Assembly: GCF_029870285.1 (NCBI RefSeq)
Contig: NZ_JACSYA010000029.1
Coordinates: forward strand, 1-64,000
Direction: 5' to 3'
Length of the DNA: 64,000 bases
DNA from: Delftia sp. PS-11
Lineage (GTDB): Bacteria > Pseudomonadota > Gammaproteobacteria > Burkholderiales > Burkholderiaceae_C
The notes beneath the pieces are model-generated. The model ran no database searches, was not told where the DNA came from, and saw only the letters and a list, made by a program, of their open reading frames with translations. A program made the translations under genes and the position numbers. Numbering within the stretch: the stretch's first letter is position 1; each line of letters opens with the position of its first letter. Positions 17,555-26,309 of this stretch are shown in pieces.

Positions 17555-18729
17555 GTGCTGCTCTCCAGGATCACCGCGCCGGTGCACAGGCAGCGGTCAT
17601 AGGTCACCATGCCGAAGCCGCCTACCAGCGCGGTGCGCGCGCCGGGCACACTGCGCCCGCCAGCCTGGCCGGTGAGCTGGCGCAGCGTCTCGGTCAGGCC
17701 CAGAAAGCCGCCCGCCGCCCCCGCCTGGCCGCAGGACAGCTGACCGCCGCCGGTGTTGTGCGGGAAGTCGCCGGTCACTGTCAGGTCGTGGCTGCGCACA
17801 AAGGCCGGCCCCTCCCCCTTGCCGCAAAAGCCCAGGTCCTCCATCTGCATCATCGCGATCACCGGATAGTCGTCATAGGTCTGCAGCAGGTCGATGCCCT
17901 GCGGCCCGATGCCTGCCTGGGCATAGAGGTCGCTGCGGTCCATGGCCCAGCCGCCGCGCAGCATCACCGGGTCGTCGGCGTAGGCGTTGTGGCGCTCGAT
18001 GGCGCCGCGCAGCAGCACATGGGGCAGGCCCAGGCCGCGTGCGCGCTCGGGCGCCATCACGAGAAAGGCTTCAGCGCCAGCGCAGGGCATGACGCAGTCG
18101 AACAGATGGATGGGGTCGGAGATCGGCCGCGCCGCCATGTAGTCGTCCAGCGTCAGCGGCTTGCGCAGCAGCGCGCCGGGGTTGTGCAGCGCATTGCTGC
18201 GCTGGGCCACGGCGATGCGGCCGAAGTCCTCGCGCTGCGCGCCATAGGTGCGCATGTAGTGGGCCGTGATGAAGGCGAACATGGAGTTGGGCCCGCCCGC
18301 GCCATAGGGGTAGCTGGCATCGCGCGCGAAATCGCTGAAGGCGCCCAGCGTCTGGCGGAACGAGTCCACATGGTTGGTGTCGGCCGCCACGCAGGCCACC
18401 ACATCGGCATCGCCGCACTGCACGGCGCGCGCGGCGCGGCGCAGCGCCATCACGCCCGAGGCGCCGCCCGTGGGGATATGGTCCAGCCATCGCGGCGACA
18501 GGCCCAGGTGCTGCGTCACGCCCACTGCCGTATCGGGCGCCAGCGAGAAGCTGCTGACCGTCAGGCCGTCGATCTGCGCCTTGGCCAGGCCGCTGCCGGC
18601 CAGCAGGCCGCGCACGGCCTGCCCCAGGAACCAGTGCGCGCCATGGGTGCTGTAGCGCGTGTAGGGCACGGTCACGGGCACGGCCAGCGCCACGCCCTCA
18701 TAGCCTTTGCGTTGCAGGTATGCCGTCAT
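17551..18729 (-). CDS. Thiolase-fold (SCP2-like) protein without the catalytic Cys, candidate acyl-CoA aldolase
   Basis: A 392-residue member of the lipid-transfer/SCP2 thiolase group. Where thiolases carry the nucleophilic Cys (VN..CGSG) this protein reads PTGGASG at 86-92, and the C-terminal GHP motif is replaced by SCGQAGAAGG. Classical thiolysis is therefore unlikely. Cys-less relatives such as Ltp2 work with a DUF35 partner as retro-aldolases that cut acetyl- or propionyl-CoA from hydroxyacyl-CoA side chains. Here the next gene begins with a DUF35 domain and overlaps by 4 bp. I infer an aldolase role, for example release of acetyl-CoA from a 3-hydroxy-oxindole-3-acetyl-CoA to leave isatin. 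Confidence 0.85.
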   Translation of the reverse strand: MTAYLQRKGYEGVALAVPVTVPYTRYSTHGAHWFLGQAVRGLLAGSGLAKAQIDGLTVSSFSLAPDTAVGVTQHLGLSPRWLDHIPTGGASGVMALRRAARAVQCGDADVVACVAADTNHVDSFRQTLGAFSDFARDASYPYGAGGPNSMFAFITAHYMRTYGAQREDFGRIAVAQRSNALHNPGALLRKPLTLDDYMAARPISDPIHLFDCVMPCAGAEAFLVMAPERARGLGLPHVLLRGAIERHNAYADDPVMLRGGWAMDRSDLYAQAGIGPQGIDLLQTYDDYPVIAMMQMEDLGFCGKGEGPAFVRSHDLTVTGDFPHNTGGGQLSCGQAGAAGGFLGLTETLRQLTGQAGGRSVPGARTALVGGFGMVTYDRCLCTGAVILESST

Positions 18730-18788
18730 ATGCAGTCCAGCCGGATGGCAGGCGCCAGGGACTGTGTCAGGCGTCTAAGGGTTGGCAT
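18726..18788 (-). CDS. 20-codon ORF coupled to the thiolase-like gene
   Basis: Starts with ATG at 18788 after GGGAG, encodes MPTLRRLTQSLAPAIRLDCI and stops in the TGA that overlaps the thiolase-like ATG (ATGA). The thiolase-like gene has no clear ribosome-binding site of its own, so this small ORF may serve to deliver ribosomes to it. Whether the peptide itself is stable or useful is unknown. Confidence 0.45.
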   Translation of the reverse strand: MPTLRRLTQSLAPAIRLDCI

Positions 18789-18805
18789 GGCGGTGTCTCC
18801 CGAGG

Positions 18806-20398
18806 TCAGCGCTTGAGCTGTATGCCGGCCGCCTCGCGGTCCCAGGTCTGTGGCGTGGTGCCGCGCTCGCGCAGCTTGAATTTCTGCACCTTGCCGTTCT
18901 CGGTCGAGGGCAGGGCGGCCATGTATTCCAGGTAGCGGGGCACGGCGAAGTACGCCATGCGCTGTTCGCAAAAGCGCACCAGCTGCACCGGGTCGGGCGC
19001 GGCGCCTTCGCGCAGCACGATGGCGGCCATGACCTCGTCTTCGGCCAGTTCGCTGCGCACCGGAAATACCGCCGCCACGGCCACGTCAGGGTGGCTCAGC
19101 AGCACCTGCTCGACCTCGTAGGAGGAGATGTTTTCGCCGCGCCGGCGGATGGCGTCCTTGAGGCGGTCGAGGAAGGTGAAGAAGCCGTCGGCATCGCACA
19201 CCACGCGGTCGCCAGTGTGGAACCATAGGTTGCGCCAGGCCTCCACGGTCTTGTCAGGCATGCCGAAATAGCCGGTGGCGAAGGCAAAGGGCTGGTCGGC
19301 GCGCAGCAGCAGCTCGCCGGGCGTGCCCGGCGGCACGGGCTCGTCGTGCGCATCGGCCACGCGCGCGGTGAAGCCCGGCACCACGCGGCCCATGCTGCCG
19401 GGGCGCTGCCCGGCATCCAGGCCGATGACGAAGTTGGTTTCGGTGGAGCCATAGCCGTCCAGCAGGCGCATGCCGAAGCGCTCGCTGAACTGCGCATGAA
19501 AGCGCGGCGGCACGCCGGGCGCCAGCGCAATGCGCACGCGGTGGGCGCGGTCGTGCGGCGCCTCGGGCCGGGACAGCAGGATGGGCACCATGGCCCCCAG
19601 CACATAGGTCACGGTGGCCTGGTGGCGCGCCAGCGCGGGCCAAAAGCCTGTGGCCGAAAAGCGCTTTTCCACCACCAGCGTGGAGCCGGTGAGCAAGGCC
19701 TGAAAGAAGGCATTCATGGCGTTGGTGTGGAACAGCGGCAGCGTGGTCAGCAGCACCTCGCCGTCGCCCAGCTCCAGCAGGCGGGCCGTGTGGTGGCCCC
19801 ACCAGTAAAACTGCGCATGCGGGCAGCACACGCCCTTGGACAGGCCGGTCGTGCCGGAGGTGTAGAGGATGGCCAGCGTGTCGCCGGGCTGGGCGGGTGC
19901 GGGATCGGCCGGCTCATGGGCCTGGATATCGCCGGATGGCGGGAAAGGCTCGGTGCCGGGCTCGGGCGGCGCATCGATGCGCCATATGCGCTCCAGCGCG
20001 AGGCTGGCGCCCCCCTCCAGCGCGCGCCATGCCGCCAGGCCTTCGGCTTCGGCCACCAGCAGCCGCGCGCCGGAGTTGGCCAGGATGTGCCGCAGCGCGG
20101 CGCCGCGCACGGCGGTGTTGACCGGCACGGTGATGGCGCCAATCCAGGCGCAGCCCAGGAAGGTCTGCAGGAACTCGGCACGGTTGCCGCACATCAGCGC
20201 CACGCGGTCGCCCGCATTGATGCCGGCAGCCCGCAGCGCCGCGCCCATGGACTGGGCGGCGCGCAGCGCGTCGGCATAGCGCCAGCGGGTCTCGCCAGCG
20301 ACCAGCAGCGTGCGCTGGGCGAAGCGGCTGCATTGGATCTGCAGCATCGCCGGCAGGGTGCGGTCGGCGGGCGCAAGGTTTTCCATCGCAAAGGACAT
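18806..20398 (-). CDS. Acyl-CoA ligase (ANL superfamily)
   Basis: A 530-residue AMP-forming ligase. The P-loop-like motif LYTSGTTGLSKG lies near 175-186, followed by the A5-like DGYGSTE, the A7-like FHTGDRVVCDADGFF, the hinge DRLKDAIRRRGENIS and the catalytic Lys in NGKVQK close to the C-terminus. It activates a carboxylic acid with ATP and CoA. In this operon the natural substrate would be the aromatic acid to be degraded, indole-3-acetate in my reading. The chosen ATG at 20398 follows GAGG; a GTG at 20410 overlaps the beta-subunit stop. A 76-bp gap downstream holds the small ORF. Confidence 0.93.
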   Translation of the reverse strand: MSFAMENLAPADRTLPAMLQIQCSRFAQRTLLVAGETRWRYADALRAAQSMGAALRAAGINAGDRVALMCGNRAEFLQTFLGCAWIGAITVPVNTAVRGAALRHILANSGARLLVAEAEGLAAWRALEGGASLALERIWRIDAPPEPGTEPFPPSGDIQAHEPADPAPAQPGDTLAILYTSGTTGLSKGVCCPHAQFYWWGHHTARLLELGDGEVLLTTLPLFHTNAMNAFFQALLTGSTLVVEKRFSATGFWPALARHQATVTYVLGAMVPILLSRPEAPHDRAHRVRIALAPGVPPRFHAQFSERFGMRLLDGYGSTETNFVIGLDAGQRPGSMGRVVPGFTARVADAHDEPVPPGTPGELLLRADQPFAFATGYFGMPDKTVEAWRNLWFHTGDRVVCDADGFFTFLDRLKDAIRRRGENISSYEVEQVLLSHPDVAVAAVFPVRSELAEDEVMAAIVLREGAAPDPVQLVRFCEQRMAYFAVPRYLEYMAALPSTENGKVQKFKLRERGTTPQTWDREAAGIQLKR

Positions 20399-20406
20399 CG
20401 CTGGCC

Positions 20407-20898
20407 TCACATGAACAGTTGCATGTTGCCGAACGCGGCATCGCAGTTGACCAGGTCCACGCGCTTGAGCCGGATGCGCAGCGCGCCATCGCCCTGCAGC
20501 ACCAGTTCATGGCGGGCCCAGCCGGCATACAGCGTCTGCTCGTCCTGGCGCGTTTCGATGTAGTGGAATGCCGTGCGGCATGCATAGACGCCGGCTGCGT
20601 CGTCGCGCGCGGCCACGCGCGGCGTCTGCAGCAGGTGGTGGCAGCGGCTGGCGGGCTGCTGCGAGAAGGTGCGCGCGCCGCGCAGGCGCTTGATGCGCAC
20701 CTGCAGCAGCAGCCGGTCTTCGTACAGCAGCGAGGCATGCAGGCGCGGATCGGTCTGCCCGTGGGCCAGCGGCATCCAGTAGCGGCCATCGTCGCTGAAC
20801 AGGGCCAGCCAGTCGTCAAAACGCAGCTCGTCCAGCAGTTGCGCTTCGTCGAGCACGAAATCGATGAGTTGCTGATCGGTGGGGGGCGGCGTATTCAT
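20407..20898 (-). CDS. Rieske oxygenase beta (small) subunit
   Basis: A 163-residue protein of the ring-hydroxylating dioxygenase beta family, an NTF2-like cone fold. Visible features are the N-terminal helix FVLDEAQLLDELRFDDWLAL, the strand DGRYWMPL, and the basic LLLQVRIKRLRG segment. The beta subunit stabilises the alpha3beta3 hexamer and carries no cofactor. GGAGG precedes the ATG, which overlaps the alpha-subunit stop (ATGA), so the two are made in matched amounts. Confidence 0.92.
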   Translation of the reverse strand: MNTPPPTDQQLIDFVLDEAQLLDELRFDDWLALFSDDGRYWMPLAHGQTDPRLHASLLYEDRLLLQVRIKRLRGARTFSQQPASRCHHLLQTPRVAARDDAAGVYACRTAFHYIETRQDEQTLYAGWARHELVLQGDGALRIRLKRVDLVNCDAAFGNMQLFM

Positions 20899-22232
20899 GC
20901 CCGGGCCTCCTGCGCGCGCATGCCGGCCGTCATGAAGTGCACCCAGGCGCGCATCTGGCTGCGCATCTGCCATTCGCTGGTGCCGTTGACGACGGCTTCG
21001 GCCTGCGGCTGTTTTTCCGATGGGTCGAACAGGCGGCCCATGTGCACCCACTGCGAGCCGCGCGAGGCCAGGCCCTGCTGGGCGCGCTCGTACATCTCCA
21101 GGTCGTCGTGGCCGACGACCGAGGTGGGCGCATTGACCAGGCGGTTGTACATCAGGGTGCGCTCCAGCAGCATGTCGGGCGCGCCCACAAGGCGAAAGGT
21201 CCAGCTCTCGACCAGGGTGCGGTCCACGGCCAGCGGGCGAAAGATGCGCAGCGTCTGTATCGGTCCCTTGACCATGATGTTGGGGAAGTACACCGTGTTG
21301 TGGCGCACATCACCCAGGATGGCCCGGGCGCGGTCTTCGCCATAGGCAGCCACCATGCTCTCCCAGTAGCCGGGCGCGGGCGAGTACGCCGCGTGCAGGG
21401 AGTCGCTGACGCCGGTATGGCCGTGGCCGTTGGGCCAGACGCGGATGCCCATGTTCTCGAAGAATTCGTACGGGCTCACAAAGGGCGCGAACAGTTCCAC
21501 GGCCATGGGCTTGGGCGTGCCCTCGGGGGCCTGCTGCCAGACCTTCACCGCCGTGCCCGCCGAGGACTCGTGCGCCACCATGGGGTGGCAGGTGTCGGTC
21601 TGGTTGTCCACCAGCATCTTCCAGTTGCAGCGGTGCAGGTAGCGCATCACGCCGCCGGCCACCTCCAGCCGGCCTTCGGGCGAGCGTTCGACCATGTTGT
21701 CCAGCGTGGACAGGGAAGGGCCGAAGAACTGCGCAAAGCCGATGCCCTCGGGCTGCAGGCGGCAGAACACGAAGTCGCGGTAGACCTCGACGGCGCCCAC
21801 GGCAGCCATGCCCTGGCTGGCCTCGCAGGTCTCGAAGCCGGTGTGGTCGTAGCCTTTCCTGAGCGGGATGGACAGCAGCCGGCCGTCGGTGCGGTATGTC
21901 CAGGCGTGGTAGGGGCAGCGGAAGAATTTGCCGGTGCTGCCGCAGCCTTCGGGCACGAGCTGCACGCCCTTGTGGGCGCAGCGGTTGTAGAGCACCCTGA
22001 TGCTGGCGTCGGTGTGGCGCACCATGACCACGGGCTGGTCGCCCACGGTGGTGGCATAAAAGTCGCCGGGCCGGGGAATCTGGCTGGCGTGGCCCACATA
22101 GACCCAGGTGCTGGCAAACAGCTGCTGCATCTCCAGCGCGAAAATCTCGCTGTGGATGTAGCAGTCCTTGTGGACCTCGGTATCGCGCACGAGGGCGGCC
22201 ACCGCCGCAGGGTTGTCGAGGTAGCGGGTCAT
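20895..22232 (-). CDS. Rieske aromatic ring-hydroxylating oxygenase alpha subunit
   Basis: A 445-residue catalytic subunit. The Rieske [2Fe-2S] site is C85-x-H87 and C106-x2-H109 (NRCAHKG, FRCPYHAWTY). The mononuclear iron site is in DNQTDTCHPMVAHESS, with H216 and H221, and a third acidic ligand is expected later. It adds oxygen to an aromatic ring using electrons from the reductase encoded two genes upstream. Dioxygenation of the indole 2,3 bond of indole-3-acetate or its CoA ester is my proposed reaction. No separate ferredoxin gene is seen, so this is probably a two-component system. The gene begins four bases after the Bug-protein stop. Confidence 0.95.
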   Translation of the reverse strand: MTRYLDNPAAVAALVRDTEVHKDCYIHSEIFALEMQQLFASTWVYVGHASQIPRPGDFYATTVGDQPVVMVRHTDASIRVLYNRCAHKGVQLVPEGCGSTGKFFRCPYHAWTYRTDGRLLSIPLRKGYDHTGFETCEASQGMAAVGAVEVYRDFVFCRLQPEGIGFAQFFGPSLSTLDNMVERSPEGRLEVAGGVMRYLHRCNWKMLVDNQTDTCHPMVAHESSAGTAVKVWQQAPEGTPKPMAVELFAPFVSPYEFFENMGIRVWPNGHGHTGVSDSLHAAYSPAPGYWESMVAAYGEDRARAILGDVRHNTVYFPNIMVKGPIQTLRIFRPLAVDRTLVESWTFRLVGAPDMLLERTLMYNRLVNAPTSVVGHDDLEMYERAQQGLASRGSQWVHMGRLFDPSEKQPQAEAVVNGTSEWQMRSQMRAWVHFMTAGMRAQEARA

Positions 22233-22236
22233 GGCG

Positions 22237-23196
22237 TCAGTCCAGGCGGATGTTGGCGTTGCGGATCACGCGGCCCCAGCGTTCGCGCTCCTGCGCGGCA
22301 TAGCGCGTGGCCTCGGCGGCCGTGGTGGGCAGCGGCTCGATGCCCAGCGCCTGCATGCGGGCCTTCACATCGTCCGATTGCAGCGCCGCGTTCAGCGCCT
22401 TGTTCAGGGTCTCGACCGTGGCCGCCCGGGTGGCCGCAGGCACGACCAGGGCCTGCCAGGCATAGGCCTCGAAGCCGGGCAGGCCCTGTTCGGCCAGGGT
22501 GGGCAGATCGGACAGGGTCTTGACGCGCTGCGGGCTGGCAACGCCGATGGCGCGCACCTTGCCCGCGCTGATGAAGGGGCCGCCGCTGGAGGTATCGACG
22601 AACATGAAAGGCAGCTGGCCGCCTGCCACGTCGGCCAGGGCAGGCGCGGCGCCACGGTAGGGCACATGGGCCAGGTTCAGCCCGGTCTGGGAGCGAAACA
22701 GCTCCACCGCCAGATGGTGGGGGCTGCCCACGCCGGGACTGCCGTAGCTGACGCCTTCTGGCGCCGTTCTGGCCCAGGCCAGGAACTCCTGCAGGTTTTT
22801 GGCGGGCACATTCGGCGCCACCACCATCACCAGCGGAAACCGCGCAATCATGCCGGCCAGCGCGAAGTCCTTCTCTGCACTGTAGGTCAGCTTGCCGTAG
22901 AGAAAGGGGTTGGCCGCCAGCACGGCCGAATCGACCGTGGAGACGGTGTGCTCGGGACTGCGCGTGCGGGCCACGTATTCGGCGGCGATGTTGGCGCCAG
23001 CGCCCGGCTTGTTCACGACGATGAAGGACTGGCGCATGCTCTTGCCCATGGCATCGGCCAGCATGCGTGCCACCACGTCGGAGCCGCCGCCCGGCGCATA
23101 GCCCACGACCCATTCGACGGGCTTGCCGTCATTGGCCAGCGCGGCCAGGGGAAACAGGGCCAGCGCAGCCAGCCGCCTCAAGGTTCTGAGCATCAT
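22237..23196 (-). CDS. Bug/TctC-family periplasmic binding protein
   Basis: A 319-residue tripartite tricarboxylate-transporter receptor. A short Sec signal (LRRLAALALFPLAALA) is followed by the Bug fold with its typical motifs: VVGYAPGGGSDVVAR, GAGANIAAEYVAR, YGSPGVGSPHHLAVE and HVPYRGAAPALADV. These proteins capture carboxylates in the periplasm. No TctA/TctB membrane genes are in the operon, as is common for the many orphan Bug proteins of Burkholderiales. It may deliver the aromatic acid, or act in sensing it. Confidence 0.93.
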   Translation of the reverse strand: MMLRTLRRLAALALFPLAALANDGKPVEWVVGYAPGGGSDVVARMLADAMGKSMRQSFIVVNKPGAGANIAAEYVARTRSPEHTVSTVDSAVLAANPFLYGKLTYSAEKDFALAGMIARFPLVMVVAPNVPAKNLQEFLAWARTAPEGVSYGSPGVGSPHHLAVELFRSQTGLNLAHVPYRGAAPALADVAGGQLPFMFVDTSSGGPFISAGKVRAIGVASPQRVKTLSDLPTLAEQGLPGFEAYAWQALVVPAATRAATVETLNKALNAALQSDDVKARMQALGIEPLPTTAAEATRYAAQERERWGRVIRNANIRLD

Positions 23197-23228
23197 CGGG
23201 GGTTCCTCGCGTGGGGTAGTGGGGGGCC

Positions 23229-24224
23229 TCAGAGATCAAGCACCAGGCGCTGCCCCTTGGCGCGCGAGATGCATATCTGGATCACGTTGCCGGCCGCCTT
23301 TTCGCTGGCGCTGAGCACGTGGTCGCGGTGATCAACTTCGCCTTCGAGCACGGGCACGGCACAGACGCCGCACTCGCCGCGCCGGCAGTCGAACAGCGGG
23401 TCGCAGCCGTGCCCGATCAGGCAATCGAGAATGCTCTGATCCGCCGCCACGGTGCAGCGCAAGCCGCTTTGCGCAAGCACCAGTTCGAAGGACTGGTCGC
23501 CCTGCTGCGGCGGCGCGGCGGCAAAGCGCTCGAAACGCACGCGCTCCGGGGCCCAGGCGCGGCTGCGGGCGCCAGCCAGCACGGCATCCAGCAAAGGCGC
23601 TGGGCCGCAGACGTACAACTGGTCGCCGGGCGCGCAGCCGTCGAGCAGGGCGTCCACATCCAGCGGCGCGCCTGCGTGGCCGCCTGCCTCGTCGTCGGCA
23701 TGCACGCGCAGCGCATCGCCCAGCAGGGCCTGCAGCTCGGGCAGCAAGGCCATCAGCGCGCGGCTGCGGCCGGCATAGACCATGCGCACCGGCCGCCCCT
23801 GGGCGCGGCAGGCCGCCGCCATGCTGGCCAGCGGCGTGACGCCGATGCCGCCGGCCACCAGCACGGCGCAGCCCGCGTGCGCGGACAGCGCAAACTCATT
23901 GCGCGGCGGCTCGATGACCAGCGCATCGCCTTCCTGCAGGGCATGCATGAAGCGCGAGCCGCCCCGGCCCCCGGTCTCCAGGCGCACGGCAATGCGGTAC
24001 TCGGCAGGCGCGGCCTGCGCGCCATGCGCCACATCGATCAGCGAGTAGTGGCGCCAGTCGTGCCGGCCACCCTCCAGCGCCACGCGGATGCGCAGGTGCG
24101 CTCCGGCATCGAAGCCGGGCAGCGGCGCGCCATCGGCAGCGCGCAGCACCAGCAGGCGGACCATGGGATTGAGCAGCGCCACATGGGCGACGCGCACCGT
24201 CAGCGTGGGGGGACAGGCAGACAT
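23229..24224 (-). CDS. Oxygenase reductase with FMN/NAD domains and C-terminal [2Fe-2S] ferredoxin
   Basis: A 331-residue phthalate-dioxygenase-reductase type protein. The order is a flavin-binding barrel (DWRHYSLIDV), an NAD(P)H domain (VLVAGGIGVTPLASM and LYVCGPAPLLDAV), then a plant-type ferredoxin with CRRGECGVCAVPV and a fourth Cys near QICIS. It passes electrons from NAD(P)H directly to the Rieske alpha subunit. AGGAG precedes the ATG at 24224. It sits between two Bug genes, upstream of the oxygenase. Confidence 0.93.
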   Translation of the reverse strand: MSACPPTLTVRVAHVALLNPMVRLLVLRAADGAPLPGFDAGAHLRIRVALEGGRHDWRHYSLIDVAHGAQAAPAEYRIAVRLETGGRGGSRFMHALQEGDALVIEPPRNEFALSAHAGCAVLVAGGIGVTPLASMAAACRAQGRPVRMVYAGRSRALMALLPELQALLGDALRVHADDEAGGHAGAPLDVDALLDGCAPGDQLYVCGPAPLLDAVLAGARSRAWAPERVRFERFAAAPPQQGDQSFELVLAQSGLRCTVAADQSILDCLIGHGCDPLFDCRRGECGVCAVPVLEGEVDHRDHVLSASEKAAGNVIQICISRAKGQRLVLDL

Positions 24225-24276
24225 GGGGGCTCCTGGGCAGGGTGTTGGGCGGCGGTGGATGAAAGGGGCGCCCCCA

Positions 24277-25293
24277 TCAGTCCGCCTGGATGCGCCTGGC
24301 CTTGACCAGGGCGGAAAAGCGCACGGTCTCGGCCTGCACAGCAGACCGGAACGCGGCGGGACTGACCGGCTGGGGCTCGGCGCCAAGCTCGGCAAACCGC
24401 GCCCGGATGGACGGCTGCGCGAGCAGCTTGTTGATTTCGGTGTTGAGCCGCCCCACCACCTGGGGCGGCGTGCCGGCCGGTCCGTAGATGCCGAAAAACG
24501 TATCGACGGCCACCTCGCCCAGGCCCTGTTCGGCAAAGGTCGGCGTATCGGGCGCCTCGGGCACGCGCGCCGGGCTCACGACCGCCAGCAGCCGGAGCTT
24601 GCCGCCGCGCACCCAGGTCAGCGCCGTGCCCGGCACGAACGCATAGTCGATCTGCCCGGACAGCACATCCTGCAGCGCCGGCTGCGCGCCACGGTAGGGC
24701 ACATGGGTGACGAAGATGCCGGCAGCCTGCTTGAACATCTCGCCGGCCAGATGCGGCGTGCTGCCCGTGCCGGGAGAGCCGTAGGTCAGCTTGCCGGGAT
24801 GGGCGCGCGCATGGGCGACAAAGGCTTTCAGATCGCGTGGCGGCAGGTCAGGCCGAGTGACCAGAAACAGGCGGCTGTTGGCCAGCAGCGCCACATGCAC
24901 CAGGTCCTTGACCGGATCGAAGGACATGCTGGAGAACATGTACGGATTGACCGACTCGACGCTGGAGGCCGCCACCACAAAGCTGTGGCCGTCGCTGCTT
25001 TTGGCCACCAGATCGGCGGCCAGATTGCCCGATGCGCCGCCCCGGTTGTCGATCAGCACGGGCTGGCCCAGGGCATCGGCCAGCTGCGGCTGCAGCAGCC
25101 GCATCATCACATCGGCCAGCCCCCCGGCCGGGAACGAGACGACAAAGCGCACCGGCCTGGCCGGCCAGGCCTGGGCGGTGGCCAGCCCGCCGCCTGCGCA
25201 CAGCAGCAGGGCCAGCAACGGCTTGCAGGCGCGCAGCATGCGGCGGCGCAGGCCGCAGGGCGGTGCAGAGGAGATCGTGCGGGCGTGGCTCAT
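24277..25293 (-). CDS. Bug/TctC-family periplasmic binding protein
   Basis: A 338-residue second Bug protein of the operon. A Sec signal (KPLLALLLCAGGGLATAQA) leads into RPVRFVVSFPAGGLADVMMR, NRGGASGNLAADLVAK, YGSPGTGSTPHLAGE and HVPYRGAQPALQDV. It differs clearly from the neighbouring Bug protein, so the two probably bind different ligands. It overlaps the 3-hydroxyacyl-CoA dehydrogenase stop by 4 bp. Confidence 0.93.
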   Translation of the reverse strand: MSHARTISSAPPCGLRRRMLRACKPLLALLLCAGGGLATAQAWPARPVRFVVSFPAGGLADVMMRLLQPQLADALGQPVLIDNRGGASGNLAADLVAKSSDGHSFVVAASSVESVNPYMFSSMSFDPVKDLVHVALLANSRLFLVTRPDLPPRDLKAFVAHARAHPGKLTYGSPGTGSTPHLAGEMFKQAAGIFVTHVPYRGAQPALQDVLSGQIDYAFVPGTALTWVRGGKLRLLAVVSPARVPEAPDTPTFAEQGLGEVAVDTFFGIYGPAGTPPQVVGRLNTEINKLLAQPSIRARFAELGAEPQPVSPAAFRSAVQAETVRFSALVKARRIQAD

Positions 25294-26309
25294 GTCGTGG
25301 CTCCCGGCAGGTCAAGGGTCAGGTCTGCCGCAGGCCGCCAGTGGCCGGCGTGCTGCAGCAGGGAAAGCGTGCGCGCCAGCACGTCATCGCGGCAGGCGGC
25401 GAGGTCGCGCCCCGCATAGTCGTAGAAGCCGCTGCCCGACTTCAGGCCCAGGCGGCCCTGCTCGACCATGCGGCCCAGGATGGCGGGGGCGGCATAGCGG
25501 TGCGCATCGATCGATGCGGACATCTCGCGGCTTGCGTGGTGCAGGATGTCGCTGCCGCCGAAGTCGATGAACTCCACCACGCCCATTGCCGCAAAGCGCA
25601 GGCCCAGCCCATGGCGCGTGGCCTTGTCGATTTCCTCGGCGGTGGCAACGCCCTCTTCGATCATGCGTGCCGCCTCGTTCATCACCAGCGCCTGCAGCCG
25701 TGGAACGATGTAGCCCGGCGCCTGCGCGCACAGCACCGGCAGCTTGCCGATCGATTCGAGCATCGCCGTCGCGCGGCGCACGACACCGGCATCCGTGCCG
25801 GCGTGCGCGCTCAGTTCGACCACCGGAATCAGGTAGGCGGGATTGAGCCAGTGCATGTTCAGAAAACGTTCGGGCCGGTGCACCAGCTCAGCCAGCTGCG
25901 TGACGAGAATGCTGCTGGTCGTGGAGGCGAGGATGGCGTCCTCGCGGCAGTGGCGGTTGAGCAGGCCGAAGGCCTCGCGCTTGGCCTGCAGCGTTTCCGG
26001 CACGCCCTCAAGCACCAGGTCCGCACCTGCCAGGGCCGCGTCTGCGGCGCTGGCGGCGACGAACACGATGCGCTCTTCGATGGCCTGCACCTGGGGGGCC
26101 TGCAGCGCCCCCAGGCGTGCCAGCGCCTGCAGGCTGGCGCGGATCTCCTGGAAGACCTCGCCGCGCAGGCGCCCGGCCGCCTGCGCGGTACGCGGCTTGA
26201 GATCGACCAGCGCCACACGGTGTCCCGCATAGGCGAACGCGATGGCGATGCCGCGACCCATGCGGCCGGCGCCCACCGCCGCGATGCGTGGCGTGCCTGG
26301 CGCCGTCAT
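25290..26309 (-). CDS. 3-hydroxyacyl-CoA dehydrogenase
   Basis: A 339-residue protein of the HCDH family. The NAD-binding motif is GAGRMGRGIAIAFAYAGH, EGVPETLQAK and STTSSILVTQLAE follow, the active-site HWLNPAYLIPVVEL replaces the common HFFNP with HWLNP, and the C-terminal dimerisation domain ends in SGSGFYDY. It would oxidise a 3-hydroxyacyl-CoA with NAD. In this operon it may act on the CoA intermediate or on a hydroxy acid. It overlaps the opine-type dehydrogenase gene by 4 bp upstream and the Bug gene downstream. Confidence 0.92.
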   Translation of the reverse strand: MTAPGTPRIAAVGAGRMGRGIAIAFAYAGHRVALVDLKPRTAQAAGRLRGEVFQEIRASLQALARLGALQAPQVQAIEERIVFVAASAADAALAGADLVLEGVPETLQAKREAFGLLNRHCREDAILASTTSSILVTQLAELVHRPERFLNMHWLNPAYLIPVVELSAHAGTDAGVVRRATAMLESIGKLPVLCAQAPGYIVPRLQALVMNEAARMIEEGVATAEEIDKATRHGLGLRFAAMGVVEFIDFGGSDILHHASREMSASIDAHRYAAPAILGRMVEQGRLGLKSGSGFYDYAGRDLAACRDDVLARTLSLLQHAGHWRPAADLTLDLPGATT

